DNA from: Cocos nucifera
Lineage: Eukaryota; Streptophyta; Magnoliopsida; Arecales; Arecaceae
DNA: 64,000 nt
Assembly: GCA_006176705.1 (NCBI GenBank)
Contig: QRFJ01004833.1
Location: 1 to 64,000 of the forward strand
Reading direction: 5' to 3'
Part shown: positions 37,034 to 49,145 of the stretch, piece after piece
How the letters are laid out: each line of letters starts with the position of its first letter
Numbering within the stretch: the first letter of the stretch is position 1
Notes under the pieces: generated by a model
What the model was told of the DNA's origin: nothing
Database searches by the model: none
The model's input: only the letters and a program-made list of their open reading frames with translations
Program-made: the position numbers and the translations under genes

Positions 37034-38245
37034 CTATTTTTCAAGAAAGATGGCATGTCGACTCACAATCACATTGTGGTCTTCTGGAATGTAGAAATAG
37101 TATCCTAATGACTCTTTAGGATATCCTATGAATCGAGCTCTAAAGGACCTAAACTCTAACTTGTCCGCTTGTTGTCTTTTGACATGAGCCGGACAACCCC
37201 AAATTCTGAGATGACTCAGACTTGGTTTCTTACCGTGCCATATCTCATACGGTGTGGTAGGAACGGTTTTAGAGGAAACCCTATTCAGTAGATAAATTGA
37301 AGTTAACAATGAATGTCCCCAAAAAAAATCAGGAAGGTCTGTGAAGCTCATCATGGATCGAACCATATCCAATAGAGTCCGATTTCTCCATTCTGAAATC
37401 CCCGTTGAGTTGAGGTGTTCCTGGTGGAGTCCATTGAGAGACTATGCCATTTTCCTTGAGATAGTCTAGGAATTCTCGGCTAAGGTATTCACCTCCTCGA
37501 TCTGATCGAAGAACCTTAATGGATTTTTCAGTTTATTTTTCTACTTCATGTCTGAATTCTTTGAACTTTTCAAAAGCTTCAGACTTGTGTCTCATAAGAT
37601 ACACATACCCATACCTAGACAGATCATCGGTAAAGGTAATGAAGTAGACAAAATTGCCTCTAGCCGGCACATCAAATGGGCCGCACACATCAGTATGTAC
37701 TAGGGCAAGGAGATCTGTGGCCCTCTCCCCATGTCCAACAAAAGGGAGTTTAGTCATTTTGCCTTGAAGACAAGATTCACAAGTTGGATATGACTCAGAA
37801 GTCAATGGACTCAATAGCCCATTTTTCTCCAATTTGTTGATCCTATCTTCTGCTATATGACCTAATCTTAGGTGCCATAGATATCTATCATTTGGACTAT
37901 CCCTAGGTCATTTGGCATTCACGTTTTGCTCGATAGTTAGAATAGGTACATCAATATGTAGCTGATAAAGACCATTAATAAGGAAACCATTTGCAATTTT
38001 ATTTCTTTCATAAAGAATGTTACAATGGTCCTTAAAGAAGGTAATCACATAGCCTTCTTGTGCTAAGCATGAAACAGAAATCAAATTTCCTGCTAGCTGC
38101 AGGCACATAATAACAGTCTTTCAAAACTAAGTCTAAACCAGATGGTAATCGAAGAGGGTATGTTCCACGCCACTGCAGCAACTCTTGCTCCATTACCGAT
38201 GCGTAGGATCATGTCTCCATCCCTCAGCCTCCTGCTATCCTCAAG
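37034..38245 (-). pseudogene. copy 3 GAG-pre and integrase, 5'-truncated
   Basis: Integrase pieces are open at 37034-37372 (FFWGHSLLTSIYLLNRVSSKTVPTTPYEIWHGKKPSL, ending HAIFLEK-stop) and 37533-37832 (YPTCESCLQGKMTKL, LVHTDVCGPFDVPARG with the first catalytic Asp). GAG-pre lies at 37830-38110. The copy stops near 38243, inside the gag-protease boundary. The protease motif, zinc knuckle, the rest of gag, leader and primer site are all gone, and the next LTR follows after a short palindromic junction. Confidence 0.88.
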
Positions 38246-38267
38246 AATCTTTTCCCTGAGGTAACCT

Positions 38268-40546
38268 CAAAGGGAAATCCTGATTTCCCGGTCCAGGTTC
38301 GTCCAGATCTGATTAGATCAAGAGATATATTTCAAAAATTTTCTCTTGATCTCAATCAGATCTTGATATGTTTCAGATCTGATTCTTATTATTTTAATAA
38401 ATAAAATAAAATAAGATAAATTAAATCAAATTTAATTTACCTGATTTGGGTAATCCTATTACCCTGTAGATGATCCTGATTGCAGCGGAAGGTTCTGGAT
38501 CTTAGCCACGCAAGCGCCTGGCCTCTACCGGTATCCACTCGGGTTGGATCTGGAGATCCTCTTCTTCTCTATCACACCTCCAAAAATCAGATCTGGATCT
38601 GATCTGGAGGATCTTCAAAACTCTTTTGAAGATCTGCAGCAGTCGTCCTTTTGCAGCAGCGCAGCCTTCTTGCTTTTGATCGCCTTTCCTTGATCTGAAT
38701 CGCACCAACCTAAGTCCAAAACACTTTTGGACGTGGAGAGCAAGGGGAGAAGAGAGCTATGGCATGGAGAAGGAGGGGAGAGGCAGCCTTGGGGCGTGGG
38801 AAATCTCAATTGCATTGGAATTAGGGTTGGGCGCAGGGTCTTATTTATAGACCTCTTGTGATCCAACTCCTCTTCCTCTCAACCAATCACAACCCTTTGT
38901 GAAATCAGATCTAAATCTGATTGGTTGGAATAGAGACCCCTGGATTCCTCCTTAGAGGGCGCCTAAGACCAGTCAAACTGGATTCTTAGTAGAACTCTGA
39001 TTGGAATCCAAAAGGGAGGTGGAGTCCTTGTCCAACAAGGACTCCTAGGCGCCTCCTACTTGGGCTCACGCCACCCTTGGCGTGCGCCCTTCTCCTTGCC
39101 AGGTTCTGGCAGGGGGACAGGCCCCCACCAGCTCTCCAATAGGTGCATGACATGTGGTCAAAAGTCAAAGGGTCAATGGTCAACGTTTGACCAGTCAAAG
39201 GTAGACTTTTGACCAAAGTCAAAGAACAAGAAATGGCAGGTGACCAAAAATGGCAGGTAATGTCTTACAAATAAGACAACCTATTCTGACTTGGACAACC
39301 TCCAGTCAGACCATATGAAGGCCTCTGATTGAGCACAAACTCCTTTGGCTCAGTCAGGACAACTTATTTATGATAGTAAAAGAAGAACGTTAGGTTCAAT
39401 CGAGTGCTAGCACGATTTCCTTGAACCTAATTGAATCTCATTCAGATCAATTGAACTAGATCAGTTCAATTGATGATCACCAGATTCAAACCCTTGTTTG
39501 TGTGACCCAGTTAGGTTCAGTTCTGTATGGTAATGGGATATGTCATGATCTCTATCATAGACATCATCGAAACTCCTTTCGATGGATCAGAACTCTTCTG
39601 ATTCGAACAGCTAGAATGATCGATCATCTAAATCATTCTAATTGCTCCCAAAATCCACCAGTGACACCTAGCAGTATATGGTGGCAACCCATCAGAGCTG
39701 AATGCGAACCTCTTGGTGCAGCTACCTGTGTGATTCAGTTCTTCTATCTTGAGCCCCGATCAGATTAGGGTTAAGGTGAACTCGTCAAACCCTAGTCTCT
39801 GTCATATGATGTAATCATTCGATTCGAGTCCAATGTGAAAATCTAAATAGAAACTCTTTCTATTATTTCACTCTACCATGGCCATGGATTTCTGGACTTG
39901 ATTCTCATGATCATCATAGGGCTACTCCTCTACCACCGAGGTAGATAGATTCCCATCTTGATGCAATCCAGTTCCTACAATGAACATGCTATAGCCAACA
40001 TACACCTCAGGGTTCCATATGGCTAGGAGACCGAGTAATGGTGTAGTCAAACTATAACACCCTCAAGGTGAACTGCCGATGCATCTCAGGTCAAAGAACC
40101 AGACACACTACTGCAGCATCGAGTCAGTCATTGACGAGAAGGTAGACTCCCTAATGACTACTCGAGGTGGTCACGCTCAGTGCCCTCGTTCTCTAACGAG
40201 TACCTGTACTCTCGCTCCGGTGTCTCCACACCGTAGACTCAAGACTCATCTACTAAAGAGAAGCGATCGTACACCAACCTTCCGGATCAATCACCATCCT
40301 CGTGATGATCCTATGGTCGGGAGCTGTTTATGAGTTAATAATGATTATTCATGTCTTAAATTTTCAACTCTTGAAAATATGAATTATCATTACCATTAAC
40401 TCAAAGGATGTATCACAGACACTAAATACACATGTGTGATAGAAAATAACCCATTTCATTAATTATAGTCAAAATTACAATTTTGCCCCTAGAAGTGTAT
40501 TACAAGTGTCAGCCAATTCTGGCTTCTAGGGCACATATATCTAACA
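38268..40546 (-). repeat. LTR B (3' LTR of copy 4; acts as 5' LTR of truncated copy 3)
   Basis: About 2.28 kb. It has TGTTAGATATATG at 40546 and, at the other end, AAAGGGAAATCC in place of TGAAGGGAAATCC, so its terminal bases are changed. TATAAATA lies at 38842-38849. Nearly identical to LTR D. Confidence 0.9.
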
Positions 40547-42143
40547 ATCTCCCACTTGTCCTAAAGCCAATTGGCTACAAGTCTAAGTCCCATCTTCTCA
40601 AGGTGGGCTTCGATCTTCTGCTGGCCCAACGGCTTTGTAAGTGGGTCTGCCACATTATCTGTGGAGTTGACTCTCTTGACCTCAACGTAACCTTTCTCAA
40701 GGTAATCGCGGATGAGATGGTATCACCGTTTGCTTGGAACTCTTCCAGCACAAACAGTCTGCCAGATGTCGACTTTCGATCATCTATATCGGACATGAAG
40801 TCCGAGTCTGTGTATCCCTGGACTTGGAGTTCTCCATTACCAAAGACCAACATCATATCCTTAGTTCTTCTCAAGTACTTAAGGATACATTTCACAGAAG
40901 TCCAGTGTTCTTCACCTGGATTTGACTGATATCTGCTTGTGACACTCACAGCATGGGCTATATCAGGTCGTGTACATAGCATGGCATACATGAGGCTCCC
41001 TATTGCAGAAGCATAAGGGATCTTGCTCATGCGTTCTATTTCCTCAGGTGTGCTGGGGCACATCTTCTTGGAAAGATGAATACCATGTCTGAAGGGTATT
41101 AATCCCCTCTTAGAGTTTTCCATACTAAACCTCTTTAGTACTTCCTCTATGTACATCTTCTGTGAAAGTCCTAGCATCCTATTCGGTCTATCCCTATAGA
41201 CCTTAATTCCTAGAATAAAGGATGCTTCACCTAGGTCTTTCATGGAGAATTCCTTGGACAACCACATCTTGACTGATGTCAACATGGGAATATCATTCCC
41301 AATAAGGAGGATGTCATCCACGTACAATACGAGGAAGACAACAGCGCTCCCACTGACCCTTTTGAAAACACATGGTTCCTCTTCATTTTTGATGAAACCA
41401 AACTTTTTGATCACATCATTGAAACGAGTGTTCCAGCTCCGAGATGCTTGCTTAAGTCCATATATGGACCTTTGCAGCTTGCAAACCTTGTGATCAGTAT
41501 CACTGGATGTGAAACCTAGCGGCTGTTCCATATAGATATCTTCCTCAAGATATCCATTTAGGAATGCCGTTTTCACGTCCATTTGCCATATTTCATAATC
41601 GAAATAGGCTGCAACAGCAAGCAATGTGCGGATGGATTTTAGCATAGCTACCGGGGAAAAGGTATCCTGATAGTCAATGCCTTCACGTTGACTATAACCT
41701 TTTGCCACCAGTCTAGCCTTGAATGTCTCCACATTCCCATCTGCACCAATCTTTCTCTTGAAGATCCATTTACACCCAATAGGTACTATACCTTCTGGTG
41801 GATCTACCAAGGTCCAGACTTGGTTTGAGTGCATCGAGTCAATTTCTGACTTCATTGCCTCAAGCCATTTCTCGGAGTCGATATCTGATATCGCCTCGTT
41901 GTAGGTTTTGGGATCATCACCATGAGCACCATTACCTATGAGGAACATTTCCTCTACGTCCTCTGAAATAATACCTAAGTATCTTTCAGGGGGACGGAAA
42001 ACTCTTTCCGATCTACGAGGTGGAGGAGGTAGTGTTCTTATTGGCTCAACCTGATTTGGTTCCACTTGGTCCTTAGCTCGTTCTGCTTGTGAGACTTTCT
42101 CATCAAGCTTAATCTGCTTTCCAATGCCACTATCTTGAATAAA
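40547..42143 (-). pseudogene. copy 4 reverse transcriptase with deleted RNase H
   Basis: The longest uninterrupted coding stretch of the window runs from just after the TAG at 42144 to 40575; its first Met gives a 496-codon ORF at 42065. Order: IKLDEKVSQ linker, GCKWIFKRKIGADG, KARLVAKGYSQREGIDY, WQMDVKTAFLNGYLEEDIYM, YGLKQASRSWN, the YVDD box (41313-41324) and MKDLGEASFILGIK. RNase H starts (TDSDFMSDIDDRKSTSG), but about 200 bp plus a second gap of about 22 bp are deleted relative to copy 3. This removes the AEYIAASEA and YCDN region, so RNase H cannot be active. The tail is out of frame. The polypurine tract AAGTGGGAGAT is at 40547-40557. Confidence 0.92.
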
Positions 42144-43281
42144 CTATTTTTCAAGAAATATGGCATGTCGACTCACAATCACATTGTGGTCTTCTGGAAT
42201 GTAGAAATAGTATCCTAATGACTCTTTAGGATATCCTATGAATCGAGCTCTAAAGGACCTAAACTCTAACTTGTCCGCTTGTTGTCTTTTGACATGAAGC
42301 CGGACAACCCCAAATTCTGAGATGACTCAGACTTGGTTTCTTACCGTGCCATATCTCATACGGTGTGGTAGGAACGGTTTTAGAGGGAACCCTATTCAGT
42401 AAATAGATTGAAGTTAATAATGAATGTCCCCAAAGAAAATCAGGGAGGTCTGTGAAGCTCATCATGGATCGAACCATATCCAATAGAGTCCGATTTCTCC
42501 GTTCTGAAACCCCGTTGAGTTGAGGTGTTCCTGGTGGAGTCCATTGAGAGACTATGCCATTTTCCTTAAGATAGTCTAGGAATTCCCGGCTAAGGTATTC
42601 ACCTCCTCGATCTGATCGAAGAACCTTAATGGGTTTTCCAGTTTGTTTTTCTACTTCATGTCTGAATTCTTTGAACTTTTCAAAGGCTTCAGACTTATGT
42701 GTCTCATAAGATACACATACCCATACCTAGACAGATCATCGGTAAAGGTAATGAAGTAGACAAAATTGCCTCTAGCCGGCACATCGAAATGGGCCGCACA
42801 CATCAGTATGTACTAGGGCAAGGAGATCTGTGGCCCTCTCCCCATGTCCAACAAAAGGGAGTTTAGTCATTTTGCCTTGAAGACAAGATTCACAAGTTGG
42901 ATATGACTCAAAAGTCAATGGACTCAATAGCCCATTTTTCTCCAATTTGTTAATCCTATCTTCTGCTATATGACCTAATCTCAGGTGCCATAGATATCTG
43001 TCGTTTGGACTATCCCTAGGTCGTTTGGCATTCACGTTTTGCTCGATAGTTAAAACAGGTACATCAATATGCAACTGATAAAGACCATTAACAAGGAAAC
43101 CATTTGCAATTTTATTTCTTTCATAAAGAATGTTACAATGGTCCTTAAAGAAGGTGATCACATAACCTTCTTGTGCTAAGCATGAAACAGAAATCAAATT
43201 CCTGCTAGCTGCAGGCACATAATAACAGTCTTTTAAAACTAAGTCTAAACCAGATGGTAATCGCAGAGGGTATGTTCCCAC
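42144..43281 (-). pseudogene. copy 4 GAG-pre and integrase
   Basis: GAG-pre and the integrase zinc region are open in 42772-43281 (YYVPAASRNLISVSCLAQEGY, RYLWHLRLGHIAEDRINKLEK, CESCLQGKM), up to LVHTDVCGPF. One extra base near 42786 then shifts the frame. The catalytic Glu region and C-terminal part are near 42259-42560 (LPDFLWGHSLL, VPTTPYEIWHG), with another extra base near 42297. Copy 5 lacks these two indels, so they are either very recent or sequencing errors. The domain ends FLEK-TAG (42144-42146). Confidence 0.9.
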
Positions 43282-43283
43282 GG

Positions 43284-44296
43284 CTACTGCAGCAACTCTT
43301 GCTCCATTACCGATGCGCGTAGGATCATGTCTCCATCCCTCAGCCTCCTGCTATCCTCAAGACCCTGCATAGAAGTGCACAGATGAGCACTAGAACCAGA
43401 GTCAAGCACCCAACTGGATGCAGAAGAAACCGTAAGGTTAGACTCAATAACGAGCATACCTCCAGAAGGACCTTCCTTCTTGTTCTTCAGGGTGGCCAGG
43501 TAAGTAGGGCAGTTCCGCTTCCAATGGCCGTCGCTGTTGCAATGGAAACACTTTCCTTTGCCATCGACCTTCTTCTTCGGTTCTGCCTTCTTCTTCTTTG
43601 ATCCTTCTACCTTTTGCTTTTTCACAGACTTCTTTTTCTTTCCATAAGACTTTCTTTTGGAAGAAGTCCGTTCCATAGCAAGAACTGAGCCTTTAGAACC
43701 TTTCATAGAAAGCTCAGCGGTAACCAGCATATTCATCAACTCGGCCAAGGAATTCTTGAAGTTTATGCATGTGGTAATTCATGATGAATTGCCCATATGC
43801 ATCAGTCAAGGATTGCAGAATAATATCGTTCTGCAAGGTCCAAGTCCAACTTCACACCGAGCTTCTCAAGCTCTTCCATGTCCTTGATCATTGTCAGACA
43901 GTGATCTTGGACTGACTGCCCATCACGCATCTTAGCCTTAAAAAGTCATTTCGTGACTTGATATTTGGCTGCGCGACTCTGTTCACCAAACATCTCCTGC
44001 AGGTGAGCCAACATTTGGCGAGCAGTCCCGATATCTTCATGTTGGCGCTGGAGCTCATCAGACATCGAGCCCAACATGTAGTATCTGGCCTTATTGTCTT
44101 CGTCAATCCATTTTTCCAGAGACGCTCTCTGTTCAGTGGATGGACGAGCTGGTAAGGTGGGAGGGTCCTGGTCCAAAACATGTGTTAACTTCTCTGAACC
44201 CAAAACAATTTTGTAGTTCCTGAGCCAATCTTTATAATTGGGTCCAGTCAGTCTATGTGTGTCTAGGATACGTGCCAGTGGGTTGGACGCAGACAT
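43284..44296 (-). pseudogene. copy 4 gag with zinc knuckle and protease motif
   Basis: The start MSASNPLARILDTHRL is at 44296. The first ORF runs to TGA at 43946-43948 (AKYQVTK-stop-LFKAKM). Beyond it gag continues, with single-base insertions near 43838 and 43755, into the ORF 43284-43748. That ORF has a Lys-rich stretch, an intact CX2CX4HX4C zinc knuckle (43509-43550, CFHCNSDGHWKRNC) and the protease active-site motif DSGSSAHLC (DSGSS at 43389-43403). It then runs off frame near 43315. Gag binds and packages RNA; the Asp protease would cut the polyprotein. Confidence 0.9.
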
Positions 44297-46167
44297 TTTT
44301 CCTGTAGAGAGTCAAAGATTCTAGTTAGATTAGATACTGTAATTTTGACTTGACCAATTTGTTTAGGGATTTTATTTTTAAACAAATTAGCTCCCACTAT
44401 TTTCTCGGATCCCTACACTCCCTCTGTAGAGATGCGAAAATCTCCGCGATTGATGATTTCTAGTGGGTGGTGCGGTCTCACCAACTGACTCATCACCTCA
44501 CCTAACAGTTATTGGTGATGGGTTAGCCAATGAGTGAACAACTCTTGTTCAATGATTCTCTAATCATGGTGCACCCAAACTTGGTCTCTAATTCATGAAT
44601 CTCACCGTATCCGGAATATTGATCCACTCCTTAGTTAAGTCAGACCCACCATTTGCATAGACTGGGTTCCTAATTGGGTCTCTCACCGTATCCGAAATAT
44701 TGAGCCCAACTCATCCTCCAGCCCATAGCATCCAATGCCTAATAGACATGGTTGCGTCTTCCCGGTGCAACTGAGCCACTGTATCCAGCCGAGAACAATC
44801 AACCCCGGGAAGGGCCCGCACGTCTACAATGGTGGAAGACCTCAGGACTTAATCTTTTCTTAGGGAGAATTGATTCAGGTCTCATTAAACTAGACTTGGC
44901 TTAGTCATAACAATTATGACTAACCTAGTGGCATGGGTCAGCTCGGATTATTGACCACCTCAGATCAGAACTGTGTCAACAGATATGGCCAGGTAAGTGA
45001 GACCGGTGGAAGGAATATGCCGTTAACTCGCACAAGAACGCATTCAGGTCGAGTAGCTTCCAATTAAAAACCAGTCGGTCGTCTGTGCCAAACTTACCTT
45101 AGACACCAAATTGTTGAGTCAGAACCAATTGGGTTAGCCTACAATCCAGACTCTAACCTCTGAGCCTAATTAGGTCTTGCTTGATCGTGACTCGATCTTG
45201 ACCCAGACTTAATCCTATTAGGCTGGTCAATTTAAGCATTGTTGATCCCATCTAACCAACTCTTGATTCGGTTTGATCAACCGCTTAGACCTAATTGAGC
45301 TACCCAAGCCCGAACCCAGTATTATGAATATGTCTTAGATCTGAAATTCTCAATTTTAGACCTAATTAATATTCCATAAACTTAATTCTTAATTAAGTTG
45401 GGTTCATAAACAAAATATGCACAATAAATCCTAGGGTTTCAGGATCTAGGGTTTTGCAGAAAGTAAGTTTTGGGTTTCTGATTAAGGACGAACACGCAGC
45501 ACCCCTACACGTCATAAGAACACCCCATCGAATGGGAAGAGAGGGCCTTTAAACCCTTCTTCGTTCTTATGACCGGACGGCCAAGAGGAACGCCTTAATC
45601 AGGAACATTCAATACTACAAAACAATATCAGATCTATATCATATATCTCATATATAAAAGTTTAGATCTAATCATGGCATATTTTGCATACATCTCATGT
45701 ATCAAATCATGCATGTTTTCAGATCTAAATTATCACATAATAATCTAAAAAATTAGATTTAAATTGATCTAATCAAAATAAATTCTAATCTAGACAATTA
45801 TGTAGAACTATTCTACAACTAGTCTAGTCATGCATCTATCATATCTCATATGATATTTAAAATTAAATAATTTTTTATTTGCTGTTTATCAGATGTTATT
45901 ATAACACTTATAATATCAGAAAATAGTAAATAAGAAGATCTAAAATATGATTTAATCAGATTAAATCAAAGACATGCAAAACTATTCTATAGAACTATTC
46001 TATTCTAGAACTAGTCATGCATATCTTCATGTTCTTAGATCCAAATCATTTAATTTTAATTTTTTCTGATTTCAGATCTGATCACATCTCATGTGACATC
46101 TGAAATCATCACTTTATTTTCTAATTAAAATAAAATTAAAATCAGATCTAAACAATTTAGAACCATG
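44297..46167 (-). other. long 5' leader of copy 4
   Basis: About 1.87 kb without a conserved ORF, between primer site and gag. It holds the conserved 11-bp hairpin arms at 45511-45521 and 45563-45573. A leader this long is unusual for a copia element and is kept at near-constant length in copies 2, 4 and 5. Confidence 0.82.
45511..45573 (-). other. conserved leader hairpin, copy 4
   Basis: GTCATAAGAAC and GTTCTTATGAC are perfect 11-base inverted arms around a 41-base loop. The loop contains a smaller GGG...CCC pairing. Equivalent arms: 52504-52514/52556-52566 (copy 5), 23541-23551/23593-23603 (copy 2), 15970-15980/16021-16031 (copy 1). Confidence 0.65.
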
Positions 46168-46179
46168 GCTCTGATACCA
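46168..46179 (-). promoter_or_regulatory. primer binding site (tRNA-iMet) of copy 4
   Basis: TGGTATCAGAGC on the - strand, two bases after the LTR end: the standard complement to the 3' end of initiator tRNA-Met. Confidence 0.92.
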
Positions 46180-46181
46180 GT

Positions 46182-47451
46182 TGAAGGGAAATCCTGATTT
46201 CCCGGTCCAGGTTCGTCCAGATCTGATTAGATCAAGAGATATATTTCAAAAATTTTCTCTTGATCTCAATCAGATCTTGATATGTTTTAGATCTGATTCT
46301 TATTATTTTAATAAATAAAATAAAAAAGATAAATTAAATCAAATTTAATTTACCTGATTTGGGTAATCCTATTACCCTGTAGATGATCCTGATTGCAGCG
46401 GAAGGTTCTGGATCTTAGCCACGCAAGCGCCTGGCCTCTACCGGTATCCACTCAGGGTTGGATCTGGAGATCCTCTTCTTCTCTATCACACCTCCAAAAA
46501 TTAGATCTGGATCTGATCTGGAGGATCTTCAAAACTCTTTTGAAGATCTGCAGTCGTCCTTTTGCAGCAGCGCAGCCTTCTTGCTTTTGATCGCCTTTCC
46601 TTGATCTGAATCGCACCAAACCTAAATCCAAAACACTTTTGGACGTGGAGAGCAAGGGGAGAAGAGACTATGGCATGGAGAAGGAGGGGAGAGGCAGCCT
46701 TGGGGCGTGGGTCTCAATTGCATTGGAATTAGGGTTGGGCGCAGGGTCTTATTTATAGACCTCTTGTGATCCAACTCCTCTTCCTCTCAACCAATCACAA
46801 CCCTTTGTGAAATCAGATCTAAATCTGATTGGTTGGAATAGAGACCCCTGGATTCCTCCTTAGAGGGCGCCTAAGACCAGTCAAACTGGATTCTTAGTAG
46901 AACTCTGATTGGAATCCAAAAGGGAGGTGGAGTCCTTGTCCAACAAGGACTCCTAGGCGCCTCCTACTTGGGCTCACGCCACCCTTGGCGTGCGCCCTTC
47001 TCCTTGCCAGGTTCTGGCAGGGGGACAGGCCCCCACCAGCTCTCCAATAGGTGCATGACATGTGGTCAAAAGTCAAAGGGTCAATGGTCAACGTTTGACC
47101 AGTCAAAGGTAGACTTTTGACCAAAGTCAAAGAACAAGAAATGGCAGGTGACCAAAAATGGCAGGTAATGTCTTACAAATAAGACAACCTATTCTGACTT
47201 GGACAACCTCCAGTCAGACATATGAAGGCCTCTGATTGAGCACAAACTCCTTTGGCTCAGTCAGGACAACTTATTTATGATAGTAAAAGAAGAACGTTAG
47301 GTTCAATCGAGTGCTAGCACGATTTCCTTGAACCTAATTGAATCTCATTCAGATCAATTGAACTAGATCAGTTCAATTGATGATCACCAGATTCAAACCC
47401 TTGTTTGTGTGACCCAGTTAGGTTCAGTTCTGTATGGTAATGGGATATGTC
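46182..47451 (-). repeat. LTR C, interrupted by the gap
   Basis: Starts (+ strand) TGAAGGGAAATCC next to the primer site of copy 4 and is collinear with LTR B up to 39544. The remaining approximately 1.0 kb falls in the gap. TATAAATA is at 46750-46757. It should serve as 5' LTR of copy 4 and 3' LTR of copy 5. Confidence 0.88.
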
Positions 47452-48451
47452 NNNNNNNNNNNNNNNNNNNNNNNNNNNNNNNNNNNNNNNNNNNNNNNNN
47501 NNNNNNNNNNNNNNNNNNNNNNNNNNNNNNNNNNNNNNNNNNNNNNNNNNNNNNNNNNNNNNNNNNNNNNNNNNNNNNNNNNNNNNNNNNNNNNNNNNNN
47601 NNNNNNNNNNNNNNNNNNNNNNNNNNNNNNNNNNNNNNNNNNNNNNNNNNNNNNNNNNNNNNNNNNNNNNNNNNNNNNNNNNNNNNNNNNNNNNNNNNNN
47701 NNNNNNNNNNNNNNNNNNNNNNNNNNNNNNNNNNNNNNNNNNNNNNNNNNNNNNNNNNNNNNNNNNNNNNNNNNNNNNNNNNNNNNNNNNNNNNNNNNNN
47801 NNNNNNNNNNNNNNNNNNNNNNNNNNNNNNNNNNNNNNNNNNNNNNNNNNNNNNNNNNNNNNNNNNNNNNNNNNNNNNNNNNNNNNNNNNNNNNNNNNNN
47901 NNNNNNNNNNNNNNNNNNNNNNNNNNNNNNNNNNNNNNNNNNNNNNNNNNNNNNNNNNNNNNNNNNNNNNNNNNNNNNNNNNNNNNNNNNNNNNNNNNNN
48001 NNNNNNNNNNNNNNNNNNNNNNNNNNNNNNNNNNNNNNNNNNNNNNNNNNNNNNNNNNNNNNNNNNNNNNNNNNNNNNNNNNNNNNNNNNNNNNNNNNNN
48101 NNNNNNNNNNNNNNNNNNNNNNNNNNNNNNNNNNNNNNNNNNNNNNNNNNNNNNNNNNNNNNNNNNNNNNNNNNNNNNNNNNNNNNNNNNNNNNNNNNNN
48201 NNNNNNNNNNNNNNNNNNNNNNNNNNNNNNNNNNNNNNNNNNNNNNNNNNNNNNNNNNNNNNNNNNNNNNNNNNNNNNNNNNNNNNNNNNNNNNNNNNNN
48301 NNNNNNNNNNNNNNNNNNNNNNNNNNNNNNNNNNNNNNNNNNNNNNNNNNNNNNNNNNNNNNNNNNNNNNNNNNNNNNNNNNNNNNNNNNNNNNNNNNNN
48401 NNNNNNNNNNNNNNNNNNNNNNNNNNNNNNNNNNNNNNNNNNNNNNNNNNN
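47452..48451. other. assembly gap (exactly 1000 N)
   Basis: Left of it is mid-LTR C; right of it is RT of copy 5. In copy 4 the same two points lie 1905 bp apart (39545-41449), so 1000 N is most likely a placeholder. Long ORFs drawn across it are meaningless. Confidence 0.95.
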
Positions 48452-49145
48452 GCTTAAGTCCATATATGGACCTTTGCAGCTTGCAAACCTTGTGATCAGT
48501 ATCACTGGATGTGAAACCTAGCGGCTGTTCCATATAGATATCTTCCTCAAGATATCCATTTAGGAATGCCGTTTTCACATCCATTTGCCATATTTCATAA
48601 TCGAAATAGGCTGCAATGGCAAGCAATGTGCGGATGGATTTTAGCATAGCTACCAGGAAAAGGTATCCTGATAGTCAATGCCTTCGCGTTGACTATAACC
48701 TTTTGCCACCAGTCTAGCCTTGAATGTCTCCACATTCCCATCTGCACCAATCTTTCTCTTGAAGATCCATTTACACCCAATAGGTACTATACCTTCTGGT
48801 GGATCTACCAAGGTCCAGACTTGGTTTGAGTGCATCGAGTCAATTCTCTGACTTCATTGCCTCAAGCCATTTCTCGGAGTCGATATCTGATATCGCCTCG
48901 TTGTAGGTTTTGGGATCATCACCATGAGCACCATTACCTATGAGGAACATTTCCTCTATGTCCTCTGAAATAATACCTAAGTATCTTTCAGGGGGACGGG
49001 AAACTCTTTCCGATCTACGAGGTGGAGGAGGTAGTGTTCTTATTGGCTCAACCTGATTTGGTTCCACTTGGTCCTTAGCTCGTTCTGCTTGTGAGACTTT
49101 CTCATCAAGCTTAATCTGCTTTCCAATGCCACTATCTTGAATAAA
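48452..49145 (-). pseudogene. copy 5 reverse transcriptase, N-terminal part (rest in gap)
   Basis: RT from the linker after the TAG up to YGLK at the gap edge. ORFs 48840-49067, 48650-48835 and the segment up to the gap hold VEPIRTLPPPPRRSERV, GCKWIFKRKIGADG, KARLVAKGYSQREG and WQMDVKTAFLNGYLEEDIYM. Two single-base differences from copy 4 (near 48845 and 48657) break the frame. The catalytic YVDD and RNase H parts are not in the assembled sequence. Confidence 0.88.

Noticed and set aside
46160..46185. tRNA-like sequence at the initiator-Met match
   Set aside because: Only the 12-base complement of the tRNA 3' end is present; it is a primer binding site, not a tRNA gene.
47393..48647. Long ORFs of 336-407 codons across 47393-48647 on both strands
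   Set aside because: They are mostly runs of N in the assembly gap and have no coding content.
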